62,855 nt of DNA from a virus, in the IMG/VR virus record IMGVR_UViG_3300009537_000008, positions 1 through 62,855 of that record; one strand, written 5' to 3'. Positions 34,780-45,400 of this stretch are shown piece after piece (the stretch's first letter is position 1; each line of letters opens with the position of its first letter). A program made the translations under genes and the position numbers. Below the pieces are notes generated by a model. It did not search any database and was not told the origin of the DNA. It saw only the letters and a list, made by a program, of their open reading frames with translations.

Positions 34780-37700
34780 TTATACTTCTATTTTGGAGAA
34801 ACCATTTATTTTTTTAATATCAAGAAGAGTATCAACAATGTCTTTAGCTTGTTCGATATGTGAAATGATTAAAATAAAATCGAACTGAGTTTTTAAATAA
34901 TCAAATAAATAAAATATCGAATTAAAATTATCAGAATCTAAAACCCCTAGCCCCTCGTCAATTGCTAACATTGTTGTTTTAGATAAGGTTGTAATATGTG
35001 TTAAAGCATTTCTAATTGCTAATGATGCAATGAACTTTTCCATTCCGCTGGCTAAATCTAATAACCAATATCTATCATCCGCATATACAATATATAAATT
35101 TATATCTTTATCTTCTAATTCAAATTTAATTGTAAAATCTGTAATTTGGGACAAAACATTGTTTGTATATGTTTGTATCGTAGGGATTGATTTTTTAATT
35201 AGCGAATATGGAATGCCATTTCTATTAATACATTTTAGCAAGTAATCATATGCTAAATATTGCTGCTCATATTCTTTTGCAGATGATATAGACTCAGTGA
35301 GTGTTTTATTATCAGCCTTCAATACGGCAATGTCACTTAATATTACTTTTATCTCGGCACCTATTAGCCCAATCTGATCTTGTGTGATATTTTTTTGGTG
35401 TGTTTCGGATGAAATCTTTTCATTGATTAGTTTATTCTCCGTAATGTATTGAATATTTTGATAATATAATTCTATACTTTTTATTATAGAATTATATTTT
35501 TCATTTTTTTCAGAAAATAACAATTTTAATTCTTTAGCTTCATTACTAACTGTTAATATATTATTTTTAATTTGATTTTGCTGCTGCTGCAAATTTAGAA
35601 TATCATTGTACACTGTATCATATTTAATATGTTCAGATATATCAGTATTCACAGTATGTAATTGTTCTAGTAAATCTGTAGCCGTTTGTTTATCTTTGTT
35701 TAACGATTCTTTTGCATTAAGAGCGTCCTGAACAAAGGAATTATTTATACAATATTCACATTCGGGATTATATTCATGAGTTTGTAATTTAGAAATTTTA
35801 TCTAATTTATGTTGCACATGAACTTTATGTTTATCAATATTGTTTAGTATATTTTGCCGCTCGGTTTGCTTTTCTTTTAATATATTATATTTAGATTCGA
35901 TCGAATCAATATCATACGTTATTAATTCATCTACAACAATGTTTAATTTTTTCTGCAATTGTTGTAATTCATTATCGTTGTTTTGTATCTGCCTCGATAT
36001 TTGTAATAATAAATTTTTCAATGTCTCCCGCTGAGTCTCGTGGGATTCAATATCAATATCAATATCAATAATTTTATTTAGTTTTTGAGTTAATGTAATA
36101 ATTTCATTATTATATTTTTCAAGGGAAGTAATTAGTATATTTTGTTCCTCCTGTTTAGATTCATAATCAGGCTCCAAGCTTGATAATTTAATATTATTAA
36201 TTGCAAGCTGGGTATTAAAATCTGTTTTCTTAAATTCTTTTAATATCGCAGATATACCTTTACTCTCTTCTAATGCTATTTGATATAGTTGTTCGTACAC
36301 ATCTAAATCTAAGAATTGCGTTAATATATTTTTTCTATCAGCCTGTGACTTATCAATAAACGTTGAAGGATTATTTTGCAGGCTAGCAGCAGTTAATATA
36401 AAATCTTCATATGTGCCAATATATGATCGTATGTTTCTATTCGTACCATGTTTATCATCACCATTTAATATTGTAGTGATGCCATCGGATGATATTGAAT
36501 AAAAATTAACATCAATTTTTACGCGGTCAGAAGATTTTAATATTCGCTTACCTATCCGTTCAATCACATAATCAGTATCACCAATTGTAAATGTTAATTT
36601 GCAATAAAGATTAGATTTAGAATAGTTTAATATATGACCACCCTTTGTCCCTTTAGAAAATCTATCAAATAAACAATATGATATTATATCTAATATGCTA
36701 CTCTTACCACTAGTATTAGGTGCAAAAAGCCCAATAATACCATTCATATCAGAAAAATTAATTTTATTTTTTTCTCCATACGAAAACATATTACTGAATT
36801 CTAATTCTTTTAATTTCCATACAACCCCTCTACTGCTATCAAGGGGGGGTATTTTTGTATTAATGAGCGCATTCAGCGCTTGTATTTTTTCGATCACATC
36901 ATCACTTACAGAAAAATTATCGGATATATATTCTGATATTAATGAATTTTGAACATTGACATCTCGAATATTACCAATAATATTTTCCGTTGATTGGTGG
37001 TTCGCGGTAGAGCTAACATCATTTTTATGTAATGTAATATCATGAATGCCATAATTCTGTTTTAATACACTAGAAATTTCTTTTAATCTGGAGATCGGTG
37101 TATCTGAATATTTTATACGCACCCGAGTATGCTTTGATAAATTTAATGGATCATTATAATTACCATCAATAACAGTTAATGTATAATATCCATATTCATT
37201 TAATAATTCAATATGCTTATATGAATTATCAGTTAAATCCCAAAGAACATAACCGTGATTATTATATGATTCACTATGATTTTGTTGAATCATTGAGCCA
37301 GCATAAACAATTAATGGCGACGATTCATTTATACATTGTAATTTGTGAATATCACCTAACATTACAATATCATGATTATTAAATGAACTGGCAGTAATAC
37401 CTCTAGTGACTTTAAATCCTACGTCCGTTTGTGCATTTACTAATGGCCCATGATATAATGCAATCTTTACTTTATCAGTTTCAATATAAGGTACATCAGT
37501 ATTTTTATTATCCATCGCAGATAGCACAGAAAACATTATATTATTCATTTCATACAACCCAGTATCCCTAAAATAATAAAGATTAGGTTGCCTCATATTA
37601 TGAATGATCGGAGTTAATACATCTAATCTGGATTCATTATTTAGATTACAGTCGTGGTTTCCTAATATAACAATGGTAGGATTAATATTGGCCAATGTTC

Positions 37701-37941
37701 TCAGAAAGGTAGATATCATTGATATCAATTCCGGCGACATTTCTGTTTTTGAATGTGCAATATCTCCTGCTACATAAATAATAAAATTAGGATCTTCTTT
37801 TTTTAATGCTCTTAGTTGCCTATAAAATAATCCGAATACTTTTTTATATTCGGAGTGACGTTTTACATTTCTAATATGAATGTCCGATACATGGACAATT
37901 TTCTTAATCTCAAATCCTACGTCTATCTTTTGTATTTCCAT
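34780..37941 (-). CDS. Mre11-Rad50 fusion (gp47-gp46-like recombination nuclease/ATPase)
   Basis: 1,053 residues joining two enzymes that are separate in T4. Residues 1-340 are the Mre11/SbcD phosphoesterase: HVSDIHIRN (Asp20, His22), AGDIAHS (Asp60), GNHDC (94-98), YHGPL and GDIHKLQ (196-202). Residues about 375-1053 are Rad50/SbcC: Walker A LFAPNTSGKSS (405-415), long coiled-coil arms with a zinc hook CEYC, the signature region LASGMEKFIASLAIRNALT and Walker B MLAIDEGLGVLD (991-1002), followed by a His in IISHIEQ. The complex resects DNA ends for recombination-dependent replication. It overlaps the primase gene by 32 nt and shares its promoter. Confidence 0.92.
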   Translation of the reverse strand: MEIQKIDVGFEIKKIVHVSDIHIRNVKRHSEYKKVFGLFYRQLRALKKEDPNFIIYVAGDIAHSKTEMSPELISMISTFLRTLANINPTIVILGNHDCNLNNESRLDVLTPIIHNMRQPNLYYFRDTGLYEMNNIMFSVLSAMDNKNTDVPYIETDKVKIALYHGPLVNAQTDVGFKVTRGITASSFNNHDIVMLGDIHKLQCINESSPLIVYAGSMIQQNHSESYNNHGYVLWDLTDNSYKHIELLNEYGYYTLTVIDGNYNDPLNLSKHTRVRIKYSDTPISRLKEISSVLKQNYGIHDITLHKNDVSSTANHQSTENIIGNIRDVNVQNSLISEYISDNFSVSDDVIEKIQALNALINTKIPPLDSSRGVVWKLKELEFSNMFSYGEKNKINFSDMNGIIGLFAPNTSGKSSILDIISYCLFDRFSKGTKGGHILNYSKSNLYCKLTFTIGDTDYVIERIGKRILKSSDRVKIDVNFYSISSDGITTILNGDDKHGTNRNIRSYIGTYEDFILTAASLQNNPSTFIDKSQADRKNILTQFLDLDVYEQLYQIALEESKGISAILKEFKKTDFNTQLAINNIKLSSLEPDYESKQEEQNILITSLEKYNNEIITLTQKLNKIIDIDIDIESHETQRETLKNLLLQISRQIQNNDNELQQLQKKLNIVVDELITYDIDSIESKYNILKEKQTERQNILNNIDKHKVHVQHKLDKISKLQTHEYNPECEYCINNSFVQDALNAKESLNKDKQTATDLLEQLHTVNTDISEHIKYDTVYNDILNLQQQQNQIKNNILTVSNEAKELKLLFSEKNEKYNSIIKSIELYYQNIQYITENKLINEKISSETHQKNITQDQIGLIGAEIKVILSDIAVLKADNKTLTESISSAKEYEQQYLAYDYLLKCINRNGIPYSLIKKSIPTIQTYTNNVLSQITDFTIKFELEDKDINLYIVYADDRYWLLDLASGMEKFIASLAIRNALTHITTLSKTTMLAIDEGLGVLDSDNFNSIFYLFDYLKTQFDFILIISHIEQAKDIVDTLLDIKKINGFSKIEV

Positions 37942-38866
37942 CTAATTTTTTTGTTAACATCTCTCGTAATGAAAGCTGCTTTGAGTTATTTTGTAACAAA
38001 GTTTGTACACCATCAAATCCTAATTCTGATGGATCTTTTTCGGTAAGCTCAGTAAAGTATACATTTACTCCTTCATTCTTAAAATAATTAATATGATCTA
38101 AAATTTTATCAGTGGCATCAGTATCCAAAGTAATATATAACTCCTTCACTCTTTGCTCAATAATGGCAGTTCTTAATTTATCTGATATTTCTTTTCCGTA
38201 TAAAGGAATGGCATTTCTTTTAATAGCAATAGCATCAAATGCCCCCTCACATAATGTTATAGGTAGTTCCCAGTTAATTAAATATTCAAAGCCAATTATA
38301 TCTTTTGAAACGGATGGGGAATGATGTTTCCTTTTTATATTAGGAGCAAAAGTTCTTCCAGTAAAAAAGTTTAAATTTCCATCTATATCATAAGATGGAA
38401 TAATAATCATATCGCGGTATTCTCCATTTGTACAGTAACCCATTTTATACCTAATGATATCAAACCCTGTTACACCCCGCCTAATTAGGTACTTTATAGC
38501 CTGTTTATATTGGAAGTCATCTGTAGGTATCCATAATGGAATAAATTCATTAGGTAAAGATAATTTATTAACTCTATTAGGATTATCATAATGGGGTTTC
38601 TTTTTTAATTCTGGCAGTAATTCCTTTAATTGGGTAAATTGATTATCATTAGCATTAGCCTTTTTAAATAAAGACCATAATGATTTTCCTTTAGTATCAG
38701 AACATACCCAACATCTCCATTTCTGAGTTAAGATATTAACTTGGAGTTTTCTTTTATGATGATGGCAAACCGGGCATTTAAAAGATATCTCCCCAGACTT
38801 ACCAGCCACTGCTCGGCCAGAGCCTAATACCAACTCTAAGAGATGGATGATAGATTGACTATTCAT
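37910..38866 (-). CDS. DnaG-type primase
   Basis: 318 residues. A CHC2-type zinc finger is at the N-terminus (CPVCHHHKRK...WRCWVC, Cys31, Cys34, Cys52, Cys55). A TOPRIM core has LCEGAFDAIA (Glu207) and YITLDTDATDK (Asp248, Asp250). The linker contains RDMIIIPSYDIDGNLNFFTGR, typical of the primase RNA-polymerase domain. It synthesises RNA primers for lagging-strand replication; the T4 counterpart is gp61. The start codon lies only 4 nt past the -7 box of its promoter, so the mRNA may be leaderless. Confidence 0.88.
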   Translation of the reverse strand: MNSQSIIHLLELVLGSGRAVAGKSGEISFKCPVCHHHKRKLQVNILTQKWRCWVCSDTKGKSLWSLFKKANANDNQFTQLKELLPELKKKPHYDNPNRVNKLSLPNEFIPLWIPTDDFQYKQAIKYLIRRGVTGFDIIRYKMGYCTNGEYRDMIIIPSYDIDGNLNFFTGRTFAPNIKRKHHSPSVSKDIIGFEYLINWELPITLCEGAFDAIAIKRNAIPLYGKEISDKLRTAIIEQRVKELYITLDTDATDKILDHINYFKNEGVNVYFTELTEKDPSELGFDGVQTLLQNNSKQLSLREMLTKKLDGNTKDRRRI

Positions 38867-38870
38867 TATA

Positions 38871-38902
38871 TAAATATAATGAAAATTATTGTAATAACCA
38901 AA
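38871..38902 (-). promoter_or_regulatory. TTTG-N20-TATATTTA promoter of primase and Mre11-Rad50 genes
   Basis: TTTG (38902-38899) and TATATTTA (38878-38871) on the minus strand are 20 nt apart. The spacer retains the TTTTCAT end of the family. The ATG at 38866 begins 5 nt after the box, leaving essentially no 5' untranslated region. Confidence 0.7.
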
Positions 38903-38903
38903 T

Positions 38904-39290
38904 TTATTTTTCTAAACTTTTCTTATAAATTTCCATAAAAACTTTTAATGGTATAGCAATAAATGGTTCCATGCCATTACGCTTGAATACTACTGTAGGA
39001 GTATGGCCTTTTGCATTTGCCTCACATTGCTCAATTGCTTTGTAGATATTAAGGGATTCTACATTCTTGCATTCAATGGAGAATGGAAATAATTTCCTCG
39101 CCATAGGTGACAATAATACATCTTCACCACTTGCACCCATTGATGTTGACCTAACATCGTCAGGATCTAATTGTTCTTTAAATGATTCCAATATTAAATC
39201 TCTTACAATTTGTTGTAGTTTTCTTCCTTTTGCTTTCCTTGCTGAGGTTGATATACCATTTCTTTTCTTTTTGACTTTTTTAACAGCCAT
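38904..39290 (-). CDS. small PD-(D/E)XK nuclease-like protein
   Basis: 128 residues. The N-terminus is very basic (VKKVKKKRNGISTSARKAKGRK). The catalytic signature is GASGEDVLLSPMARKLFPFSIECKN: Asp57, Glu73 and Lys75 form the D...ExK triad, with a preceding helix (LQQIVRDLILESF). This resembles resolvase-type or small phage nucleases. It is in the replication block and could act as a junction-resolving or debranching nuclease. The fold is likely; the substrate is unknown. Confidence 0.75.
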   Translation of the reverse strand: MAVKKVKKKRNGISTSARKAKGRKLQQIVRDLILESFKEQLDPDDVRSTSMGASGEDVLLSPMARKLFPFSIECKNVESLNIYKAIEQCEANAKGHTPTVVFKRNGMEPFIAIPLKVFMEIYKKSLEK

Positions 39291-39303
39291 ACATAAAATT
39301 TAT

Positions 39304-39335
39304 TAAATATAATGAAAATTATTGAGACTACCAAA
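39304..39335 (-). promoter_or_regulatory. TTTG-N20-TATATTTA promoter of the small nuclease gene
   Basis: TTTG (39335-39332) and TATATTTA (39311-39304) on the minus strand, spaced 20 nt, with the full GGTAGTCTCA...TTTTCAT spacer block. It lies 13 nt before the ATG at 39290. Confidence 0.75.
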
Positions 39336-39338
39336 TAA

Positions 39339-40187
39339 TTAAGTATCTATTCTTAATACAAAAGTCATATCCGATTCTTTTGTTTTCTTAACAGGCCTGG
39401 CAAATTTACCTATCGCCAATAACTCTCCGGCGTTATTATATAAACCAATAGTTGTAATATATGGGCTCCAAAAAGACCCCGATGTAAAATCTGCTTGAAC
39501 ACTGGATGTTAAATTAGCTTCTTTCCTAGCTGATGGATTCAATGTTTGATTAAATTCCCCTTGCTTAATTTCGCAAGTATATTCCCGCTCGTAAATTTTA
39601 TAATTATTCCTAAATACTATTTCAAACACACCAGTAAATACATCATCATACCTGGCACTATCACTGGTAATAACTACATGCCCAGTATTATAAAATATAT
39701 TGCCACAATGACCATTTGCAGGAATACCAGAACCAGTTCCTGTATCTGTTAGGTTACCTTTACCATCATCAATAATATTAAGAGTGTTGCCACCTAATGT
39801 ATTAGTTAATAAAAATGTAGTTGGTTCTATTCCTTCCCCCATTAATCCCTGCGGAATAGCCACAACCTGAATATCATCACTAATAGATCTGGTCATCTCA
39901 GATAGACTTACTCCACCAAAAGTTTCAATCTCAGCATTAGAATTATAATACAGATGTTGTATAGTCCTATATATTACCCTTTGTTCAATATCAAAGGATG
40001 TAGTAGGTTCAGTGGTTAAGGTAAAGTTGCTTAAAAAGAATTGTGCAGGTAATGATCCGCTGTAAAACGATACAGCCAAACTTCCAGTATTAGAAGAATC
40101 AATGATAAATTGTTTATGAACATAAAAAGGTCGTAAGGCAACCTGATTAGATTGAAATTGTGAAAAGACTTTTACATATTCCGCCAT
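39339..40187 (-). CDS. tail/baseplate structural protein (paralogue of next gene)
   Basis: 282 residues. The C-terminal 40 residues (SPYITTIGLYNNAGELLAIGKFARPVKKTKESDMTFVLRIDT) are clearly related to the end of the protein at 40200-41387 (AYVTTVGLYNDSNELLATAKMSQPLLKS). The TTxGLYN...LLAxxKxxxP block occurs in structural proteins of T4-like phages of marine bacteria. The middle is beta-rich (TGVFEIVFRNNYKIYEREYTCEIKQGEFNQTLNPSA). Its place at the end of the baseplate operon suggests a tail or fibre-attachment component. Confidence 0.6.
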   Translation of the reverse strand: MAEYVKVFSQFQSNQVALRPFYVHKQFIIDSSNTGSLAVSFYSGSLPAQFFLSNFTLTTEPTTSFDIEQRVIYRTIQHLYYNSNAEIETFGGVSLSEMTRSISDDIQVVAIPQGLMGEGIEPTTFLLTNTLGGNTLNIIDDGKGNLTDTGTGSGIPANGHCGNIFYNTGHVVITSDSARYDDVFTGVFEIVFRNNYKIYEREYTCEIKQGEFNQTLNPSARKEANLTSSVQADFTSGSFWSPYITTIGLYNNAGELLAIGKFARPVKKTKESDMTFVLRIDT

Positions 40188-40199
40188 TATTCATTTTGA

Positions 40200-41387
40200 T
40201 TAGTAATCTAATTTAACTCTAATCAAAGCTTCCCTGGAAAAAGATTTCAATAATGGCTGACTCATTTTAGCAGTTGCTAATAATTCATTAGAATCATTAT
40301 ATAATCCTACAGTAGTTACATATGCTTTTGGGTCACCTACAAACGATGCATGTCTTATTTGTCCTATTGATCCAGTTACATATGTTGGGTTGTTGCTAAA
40401 ATTATATTCACCATTAAATAATCTCACAAAATAATGGGTTGATGTTATCTCTTCAGAATTAAGTGCTTTAACTGATGGGGTTGGCCCAGCTATTGACCTG
40501 GCCAAAAATAATGCTCTATTATTTTCATCCACAGCTCCTGCCAATGTATTAGGAATAACTGCCCCACCATTAGCAAATGATTGACTTAGCATTGAAGGAT
40601 TAAATACTATAATTCCTAAATCCGGATATACTAAACCATATGCTCTGCTTGCCGCAGCAGTATTAATACCATTTGCTAAGCTACCTGATACCAAATTAAA
40701 TACTCTACCCGCCGCACCTACTGTTGTGGAAGTGCTGGTTGAGCTGTCGTCGATTAATGTATGATATGTTGCTTGAGCTACCTGACTTCCATTTAATTCA
40801 TGCAATCTAACTTCAAAAGACCCTATTGCTAATTTTTGTTTATATCTCGCCCTATCAAAAGTTAGTATATGAATATCATTTGTATTATCACCATTTGCAA
40901 AAGAAAATTGTGTATCTCCAGGAGTTAAAAGTAAATTCCTGTATTGAGAATAAATTGACTTAGTCGGTGTAGCACTAACATCATTACTATTAATACTGGT
41001 TGATCCACTACCAAACCTATGACCATAGGATAATGCGAATTCTGTTGCTGCGGTTGTGGATGTAGTTTGAGCAATATTATAATAATACGACTTAGATCCC
41101 GCGGGCTGCAATGAATGTGTATGCGCTGTTGTTATAGTAGACGCGCCTGCAGTAAATAATCCAGCGGTAACTTCATCTTTGATATTGCTAACAATATCAT
41201 TCCCTTTAAACCTGGAGAACATTCTTCCAGAAGTTACCAATGCATCTACTTCTGCTTGGGCGGATACTATTTGTTGAGCTCTATCTTGAGCAATAGTGTC
41301 TATTGCGGATGCAATTTGTGCAGCTTGAGCAGAATCCTGATCTATGTTCAGGGCATTTAATATTCTATCAAGGTTGTGATTTGGCAT
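40200..41387 (-). CDS. tail/baseplate structural protein
   Basis: 395 residues. An N-terminal helical segment (LDRILNALNIDQDSAQAAQIASAIDTIAQDRAQQIVSAQAEVDALV) is followed by Ser/Thr-rich beta structure. NGEYNFSNNPTYVTG and AYVTTVGLYNDSNELLATAKMSQP sit near the end, the latter shared with the gene at 39339-40187. Probably a baseplate or fibre-network protein; no enzymatic motif is visible. Confidence 0.6.
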   Translation of the reverse strand: MPNHNLDRILNALNIDQDSAQAAQIASAIDTIAQDRAQQIVSAQAEVDALVTSGRMFSRFKGNDIVSNIKDEVTAGLFTAGASTITTAHTHSLQPAGSKSYYYNIAQTTSTTAATEFALSYGHRFGSGSTSINSNDVSATPTKSIYSQYRNLLLTPGDTQFSFANGDNTNDIHILTFDRARYKQKLAIGSFEVRLHELNGSQVAQATYHTLIDDSSTSTSTTVGAAGRVFNLVSGSLANGINTAAASRAYGLVYPDLGIIVFNPSMLSQSFANGGAVIPNTLAGAVDENNRALFLARSIAGPTPSVKALNSEEITSTHYFVRLFNGEYNFSNNPTYVTGSIGQIRHASFVGDPKAYVTTVGLYNDSNELLATAKMSQPLLKSFSREALIRVKLDY

Positions 41388-41406
41388 TTCTTTTTTTATT
41401 TATATA

Positions 41407-42078
41407 TTATGATACTCCACCTGATGGTGCAGCAAAGTCTTGGCGATTAACTGTTAAGTTTATTACTACACTACCACCCGTTTCATTACCTATCAATGTT
41501 ATAGTAGCTGTTTTATCTGTGTGAACATTTGCTTTGGCAGTTATTTTAAATTCCCTACCAATTACTGCTACACTTCTTGCTGCAGCTGAATCTGATAAGA
41601 ATACTGGTATAGTAGGGCTTAGTCCCTGAGTTACATTTGCTCCAGCAATAACTGTTAATGTTGCAATAGAAGAATCACTTAAAATCGCAGTGTATCCTAA
41701 TGTAGCATTGGCATTAGCAAAGTTAAGAGTATTAGGTTTAATAAGAGCTTCCTGACCCAATGATGTTAAAGTAATGATTTGTGACCCAACAGATACAACT
41801 GGGATGTGTGTTGTATTCTTCGCCAGAGTTACTAACTTAAATCTCATACTTTGTGTTTCATCAGGGAATGCTTCCAATAATGGTGTTTGTTCTATTAGCG
41901 CCCCATAATAATTTGAACCGCTTGGATGTGTGATATTCCATAAGGAATAATCTATTTCATCATCTGCCAATGCAAATTGTGTAATTTTAAAGCTACCTTC
42001 TCCTTCACTAAGCAACGCCCTACCTTTTTTTGTAAGTATGGCGTCTACCGTAATTGATGTATTATCTAAATATCCCAT
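41407..42078 (-). CDS. virion structural protein, unknown role
   Basis: 223 residues, beginning MGYLDNTSITVDAILTKKGRALLSEGEGSFKITQFALADDEIDYSLW. This N-terminal block (xTSITVDAxLTKKGR...FKITxFALADDEIDY) is conserved in T4-like marine phages and is usually called structural. The C-terminal part is beta-rich (AVIGREFKITAKANVHTDKTATITLIGNETGGSVVINLTV). It is behind a TATATTTATT box (42097-42104). Function unknown. Confidence 0.6.
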   Translation of the reverse strand: MGYLDNTSITVDAILTKKGRALLSEGEGSFKITQFALADDEIDYSLWNITHPSGSNYYGALIEQTPLLEAFPDETQSMRFKLVTLAKNTTHIPVVSVGSQIITLTSLGQEALIKPNTLNFANANATLGYTAILSDSSIATLTVIAGANVTQGLSPTIPVFLSDSAAARSVAVIGREFKITAKANVHTDKTATITLIGNETGGSVVINLTVNRQDFAAPSGGVS

Positions 42079-42096
42079 TGTTATTTTATTTACTAA

Positions 42097-42104
42097 TAAA
42101 TATA
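42097..42104 (-). promoter_or_regulatory. candidate late promoter box TATATTTATT
   Basis: TATATTTA followed by TT on the minus strand, 18 nt before the ATG at 42078. The TTTG found at -20 spacing in early-type promoters is missing here. The same box and distance occur before the gene at 53397. Confidence 0.4.
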
Positions 42105-42126
42105 GATTTTCTTAAAATTTAAGATT

Positions 42127-42459
42127 TTATACAGTTTCCCTATCCTGTTGAGTAATTTGTCTCTTTGACCCCAATTCAACTCCCAAGTTAGTAGTTGTTC
42201 CTGCTAATAATCCATCTCCAACATTCGACGTAGTGGTTACAATCCTTGGGTCAACCTCAAATGTTTGTACCACGGGCAAACCATCCACCGTATTAACTCG
42301 GAGTATAGGATCATTCCCACCTGAAAAATTATGATATGTTCCAGATGGAGTTGGTCCTACATATCCTCTGATCTCAGATAGATTAGTATGATTACCCTTA
42401 TCTACTGTTGTGAGTTTTATTTTAAATACTACAATTGGTGGGGATGCTGGTGCTGCCAT
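42127..42459 (-). CDS. small tail-module protein, unknown
   Basis: 110 residues, beginning MAAPASPPIVVFKIKLTTVDKGNHTNLSEIRGYVGPTPSGTYHNFSG. Thr/Val-rich and probably all-beta, ending SKRQITQQDRETV. It lies 4 nt after the stop of the 1,369-residue tail protein and 22 nt upstream of the candidate late promoter. No family recognised. Confidence 0.5.
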   Translation of the reverse strand: MAAPASPPIVVFKIKLTTVDKGNHTNLSEIRGYVGPTPSGTYHNFSGGNDPILRVNTVDGLPVVQTFEVDPRIVTTTSNVGDGLLAGTTTNLGVELGSKRQITQQDRETV

Positions 42460-42463
42460 AGTC

Positions 42464-45400
42464 TTATGATATTGGTGGTGGAATAGGTGGTGGAATAGGC
42501 GGAATTGGGGTGACTGGTGGTGGTGGTGTAGTACCTGCTTGCAATTCTATCCCGAATGTGGCAACATATGTTCTTGTAATATCAGTAGTTGCCAATGGAG
42601 GTGGTGTTAGATTAATTGCAGAAGCTAATCTCTTAACATTTCTCTCATTTGCTTCTGCTGGAGAATATACCACTCCCCCAGGAGCTGAGGAATATGCTGT
42701 AGTATCTAATACAAATAACGTAGTACCTTGACCAGGCATATATAATACAGTATTATATAATACTGTTGCAGGTGGATCTGATACTGATGTTGCAGATATG
42801 GCAGTTTCTCTGGCTACAATTACTGCGCCAGTAAAAGAGCTGCTGGCAATAAAACTAGCACTGCTAACAGCTCTATATATCCAGGATTCTGAACTAGGAT
42901 TTATTCTTAATTCCCATTCATCATTAATTGTAGGCACTACATTAATTGATCCTGTCGGAATGGAAGTAAATGCAGAACTAAATCTCAAAGTAAATTCCGA
43001 TGAGTCACCCTCATCATACGCAACATTGAAAGCTGGACCTGTTAGCTTACTACCAAAATATCTATGATTTAATCTTCCTCTGGCTATTTGATCCTGTATA
43101 TCTGAGTCTTCCAATGATTGAGAATAAACAAACTTACCATCAACACTCGGCCATCTAAAGGAAGGAGTGCTGTATAAACCTGTTAATGGCATTGACCCTG
43201 TATAATAAGATTTTAATTTTAATCTTTGCTTACCAGGTCTGGCAGCTATTATTATAGGCATTAATGCATCCGCATCAATAGTAGGACTACCAATATTAAC
43301 AAAAGATCCATTATTTGATACAGTCACTAATGTTTTAAGATAAGATGATGGAACATTAAAATCTTTAACTATTAGTGTCGTAGGAATCTGTAAATCGCTT
43401 CCACCTATTACTTTAGTATAATCAATACTACCAGTATAAGTAATATATGAACTATTAATTTCAAAAGGTTTAACTATATTATCTTCATATGTTAAATTAA
43501 CAACATTAGGTCTTCCTCTCTTTATCTTGGCTCTTTCCAGTGCGTGGGGTTCAAACAATAATCCTACATGAGCATTAACCCTTGCTGGTAATAATTTCTT
43601 TACTTGTTTAAATAAAGTCTTATCATAAAACCCAATCAATCTAATGAATTCAAATATGGTTCCTTTATTTCTATATTTTTTCCAGTACTTTATATTTATA
43701 TCTTTCAATCCTGAATACTCTGGAAGAAATTCATCTAATGGATCGCCAATAGCATCATCCAATCTTTGCGACCCTATTTGATTATAAATGTCTTCATTAA
43801 TGTTATCAGTCGGAGAAAAATAAATTCCAACCTTATTTGAGTCTAATGGTGAAGTATCAAATTGACTCTGCTCAACACGCTTATTATATTGTAACGTACC
43901 AGTTAATACACTACTTTCTAATCTAACTTTATTATTAGTAGGTCTAAATCCGGTACTGGGCAGGGAAATAAAATACTGTTCTTCGAATGATTCATATGGT
44001 GGTGTATCTCCAATGTATCCCGATGCTGTTGCTGGTAATAAATAAGATTGATTTGGAGATTCATCTGCTATTGATTTTGAAACGGCGGATGAATTATTAT
44101 GGCTTTTGGGTACTCTGAATGGATACTTTGCAACAATATTATCAAACGATCCTGACAAGGTATCTCCATTATAGGCGGCCGGATTTAATACATGTTCATC
44201 AAATGTGGATTCTAATAACTTATCATCCCACATTCTAAACTCCTGCATTGTTCCTACATATTGCCCACCAAAATAACTACCATTACCACCTATCCATAAA
44301 TCATCTGGGGTAACATAATTAGCATTTGATGTAGTAGCAAAGCTTCCAGTGTAAGAATAATTAATTCTACCTTGTGTATGTTTCTTAACAGATAGTCTAT
44401 AAGTTTGGCTTGCCCCGACAGTGTCATCTAACACATCTCTTCTTAACATTACTGACCAATGAGAATCTCCGTCAAATATTGGGAACACACTGGATGTTAA
44501 GGAATTAACACCATCTAATACAAATCTAATATCACCCATTATGGAAGAGCCACTTTGATTCAAAGTAATACCCCATCTATTACCAACCTGAACTACTGTT
44601 TTATTGTATGCGCCAATAATAGTAGTATTTTTTGGGGCATTAAGTCTAAACTCAATCGTTGAGGGAACTAATCCACTCGGACCTACTTCCCAATTAGCTC
44701 TTACATTTTGTGTACCATCAAATCTTAATCCATAACTAAAAGTATCTACAATATGTTTTGCTTTAGTATCACCAGGTACTTCTGGACCACCATATTCTTT
44801 TATCCGTAATAGGGTAGTAGGAATGCCATAACAGGCTAGCAATGCTCTTATTGATCTATTAGATCCTTTTGTTTGTAAAAAGAATGGAATATTATTTACT
44901 ATTCTTTTCCATATTTCTTTTGATACATCTTCTCTGGGAACTCTAGGGACAATAGATAATAAAGTAGACCCATCAGGTTGTATATCTCCATCCCCAATGG
45001 CTGTACCTACATTATCAGTTCCTAATAAGAATGACCATAAATTATTCAATTGATGGCTCTCTTCCATATCCCAACCTAAGGATGCTGCAACTTCATGGAT
45101 TAAGTCTCTGGACATTCCTTCGAATATTCCTTCCTCTCTTCCACCTATTTTTCTATGATGATCAATGTATAACCACACGGTGTCAAAAAATTGACCTACC
45201 ATATGAATAAACGCCACATATTGGTCGTTGAATGGATCTATTTGAATATGTTCAGGGACAGTCTTTAATAAAGCATCATAATTATTTCTATCATAAAGAT
45301 TAGCCGTTACCACTCTCTCATTAAACCAATCTTCTACTAGCGACGAGGTGGAAGGAGCTAATATATAAGGCTTAGTAGTATTTGTTTTGGGCCAAGTTAC

